From NCBI GenBank assembly GCA_022710935.1, contig JAKLFY010000054.1:1-43357 (forward strand): DNA of 43,357 bases, written 5' to 3'. The notes under the pieces were generated by a model. It saw only the letters and a list, made by a program, of their open reading frames with translations, was not told the DNA's origin and made no database searches. This DNA is from Verrucomicrobiota bacterium (GTDB lineage: Bacteria; Verrucomicrobiota; Verrucomicrobiia; Limisphaerales; J093). Positions 43,317-43,357 of the stretch are shown here, one piece after another (positions within the stretch are counted from its first letter, which is position 1; each line of letters opens with the position of its first letter). A program made the translations under genes and the position numbers.

Positions 43317-43357
43317 CTAGGGGATCACGACTTCGAGCCACTGCTCGCAGAGGTTCT
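43317..43357 (-). CDS. C-terminal end of a gene entering from the right edge (partial)
   Basis: On the minus strand the last bases read NLCEQWLEVVIP then TAG at 43319-43317. The aromatic/beta ending is plausible for a secreted protein's last strand, and the stop is followed by CCCCCAT, loosely like the REP arms after other stops. Too short to identify. Confidence 0.3.
   Translation of the reverse strand, partial: NLCEQWLEVVIP

Overview
The window looks like chromosomal DNA of a GC-rich verrucomicrobial bacterium, probably near the Pedosphaera/Limisphaerales group. This is inferred from gene content and not from any database search. The evidence is two prepilin-type proteins with an N-terminal [19 protein letters not shown] segment and an H-X9-DG motif near the C terminus, long secreted LamG/Ig/propeller proteins ending in a short 'GPW' fibronectin-like module, a CTPSR sulfatase, a 3-keto-disaccharide-hydrolase-like lipoprotein remnant, and an RpoD with a long non-conserved insert.

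Layout. 1-3.3 kb is a gene graveyard around an intact sulfatase/lipoprotein pair: a GH32-like remnant, an AAA/DUF4143-like tail and a decapitated TfoX-like protein. 3.3-6.7 kb holds a polytopic membrane protein, a small exported protein, an exported WD40 protein and a small acidic protein. 6.8-9.5 kb is a relic integration zone: tmRNA (ssrA) and tRNA-Arg(ACG), each followed at its 3' side by an N-terminal fragment of a different tyrosine recombinase, enclosing a cytosolic beta-propeller gene. 9.7-22 kb carries an ABC-2 permease, a propeller/Ig surface protein, a pseudopilin, a secreted C39-like cysteine peptidase and a 1139-residue LamG/PA protein. 22.2-25.6 kb is a tightly overlapping three-gene ABC-2 exporter. 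25.7-33.3 kb is a minus-strand run: membrane-anchored protein, pseudopilin, lactate-utilisation genes lutC-lutB-lutA, a large secreted protein and an HtrA-like serine protease. 33.5-43.3 kb is mostly housekeeping: a sugar-kinase-like APH protein, rpoD, the C-terminal half of a split carB, glycyl-tRNA synthetase, a response regulator, a YjbQ-family protein and a small conserved protein with a structured leader.

The most distinctive layer is repetitive DNA. Four families lie between the genes: REP-like palindromes with arms resembling AGCCCGGAAATCTCA, several of which supply the TAG stop of the adjacent gene and one of which forms the first codons of an ABC permease; a 142-bp element with perfect 23-bp terminal inverted repeats; a three-copy element with imperfect inverted ends (upstream of an ABC permease, rpoD, and between glyS and a response regulator); and a two-copy composite repeat in which one module is flipped and a GC-rich hairpin has been inserted. 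No transposase is present, so these would be mobilised in trans if at all.

I did not find a clear new defence or biosynthetic system. The strongest leads are the REP/stop-codon relationship, the double integrase relics at tmRNA and tRNA-Arg, and the stand-alone CarB half.
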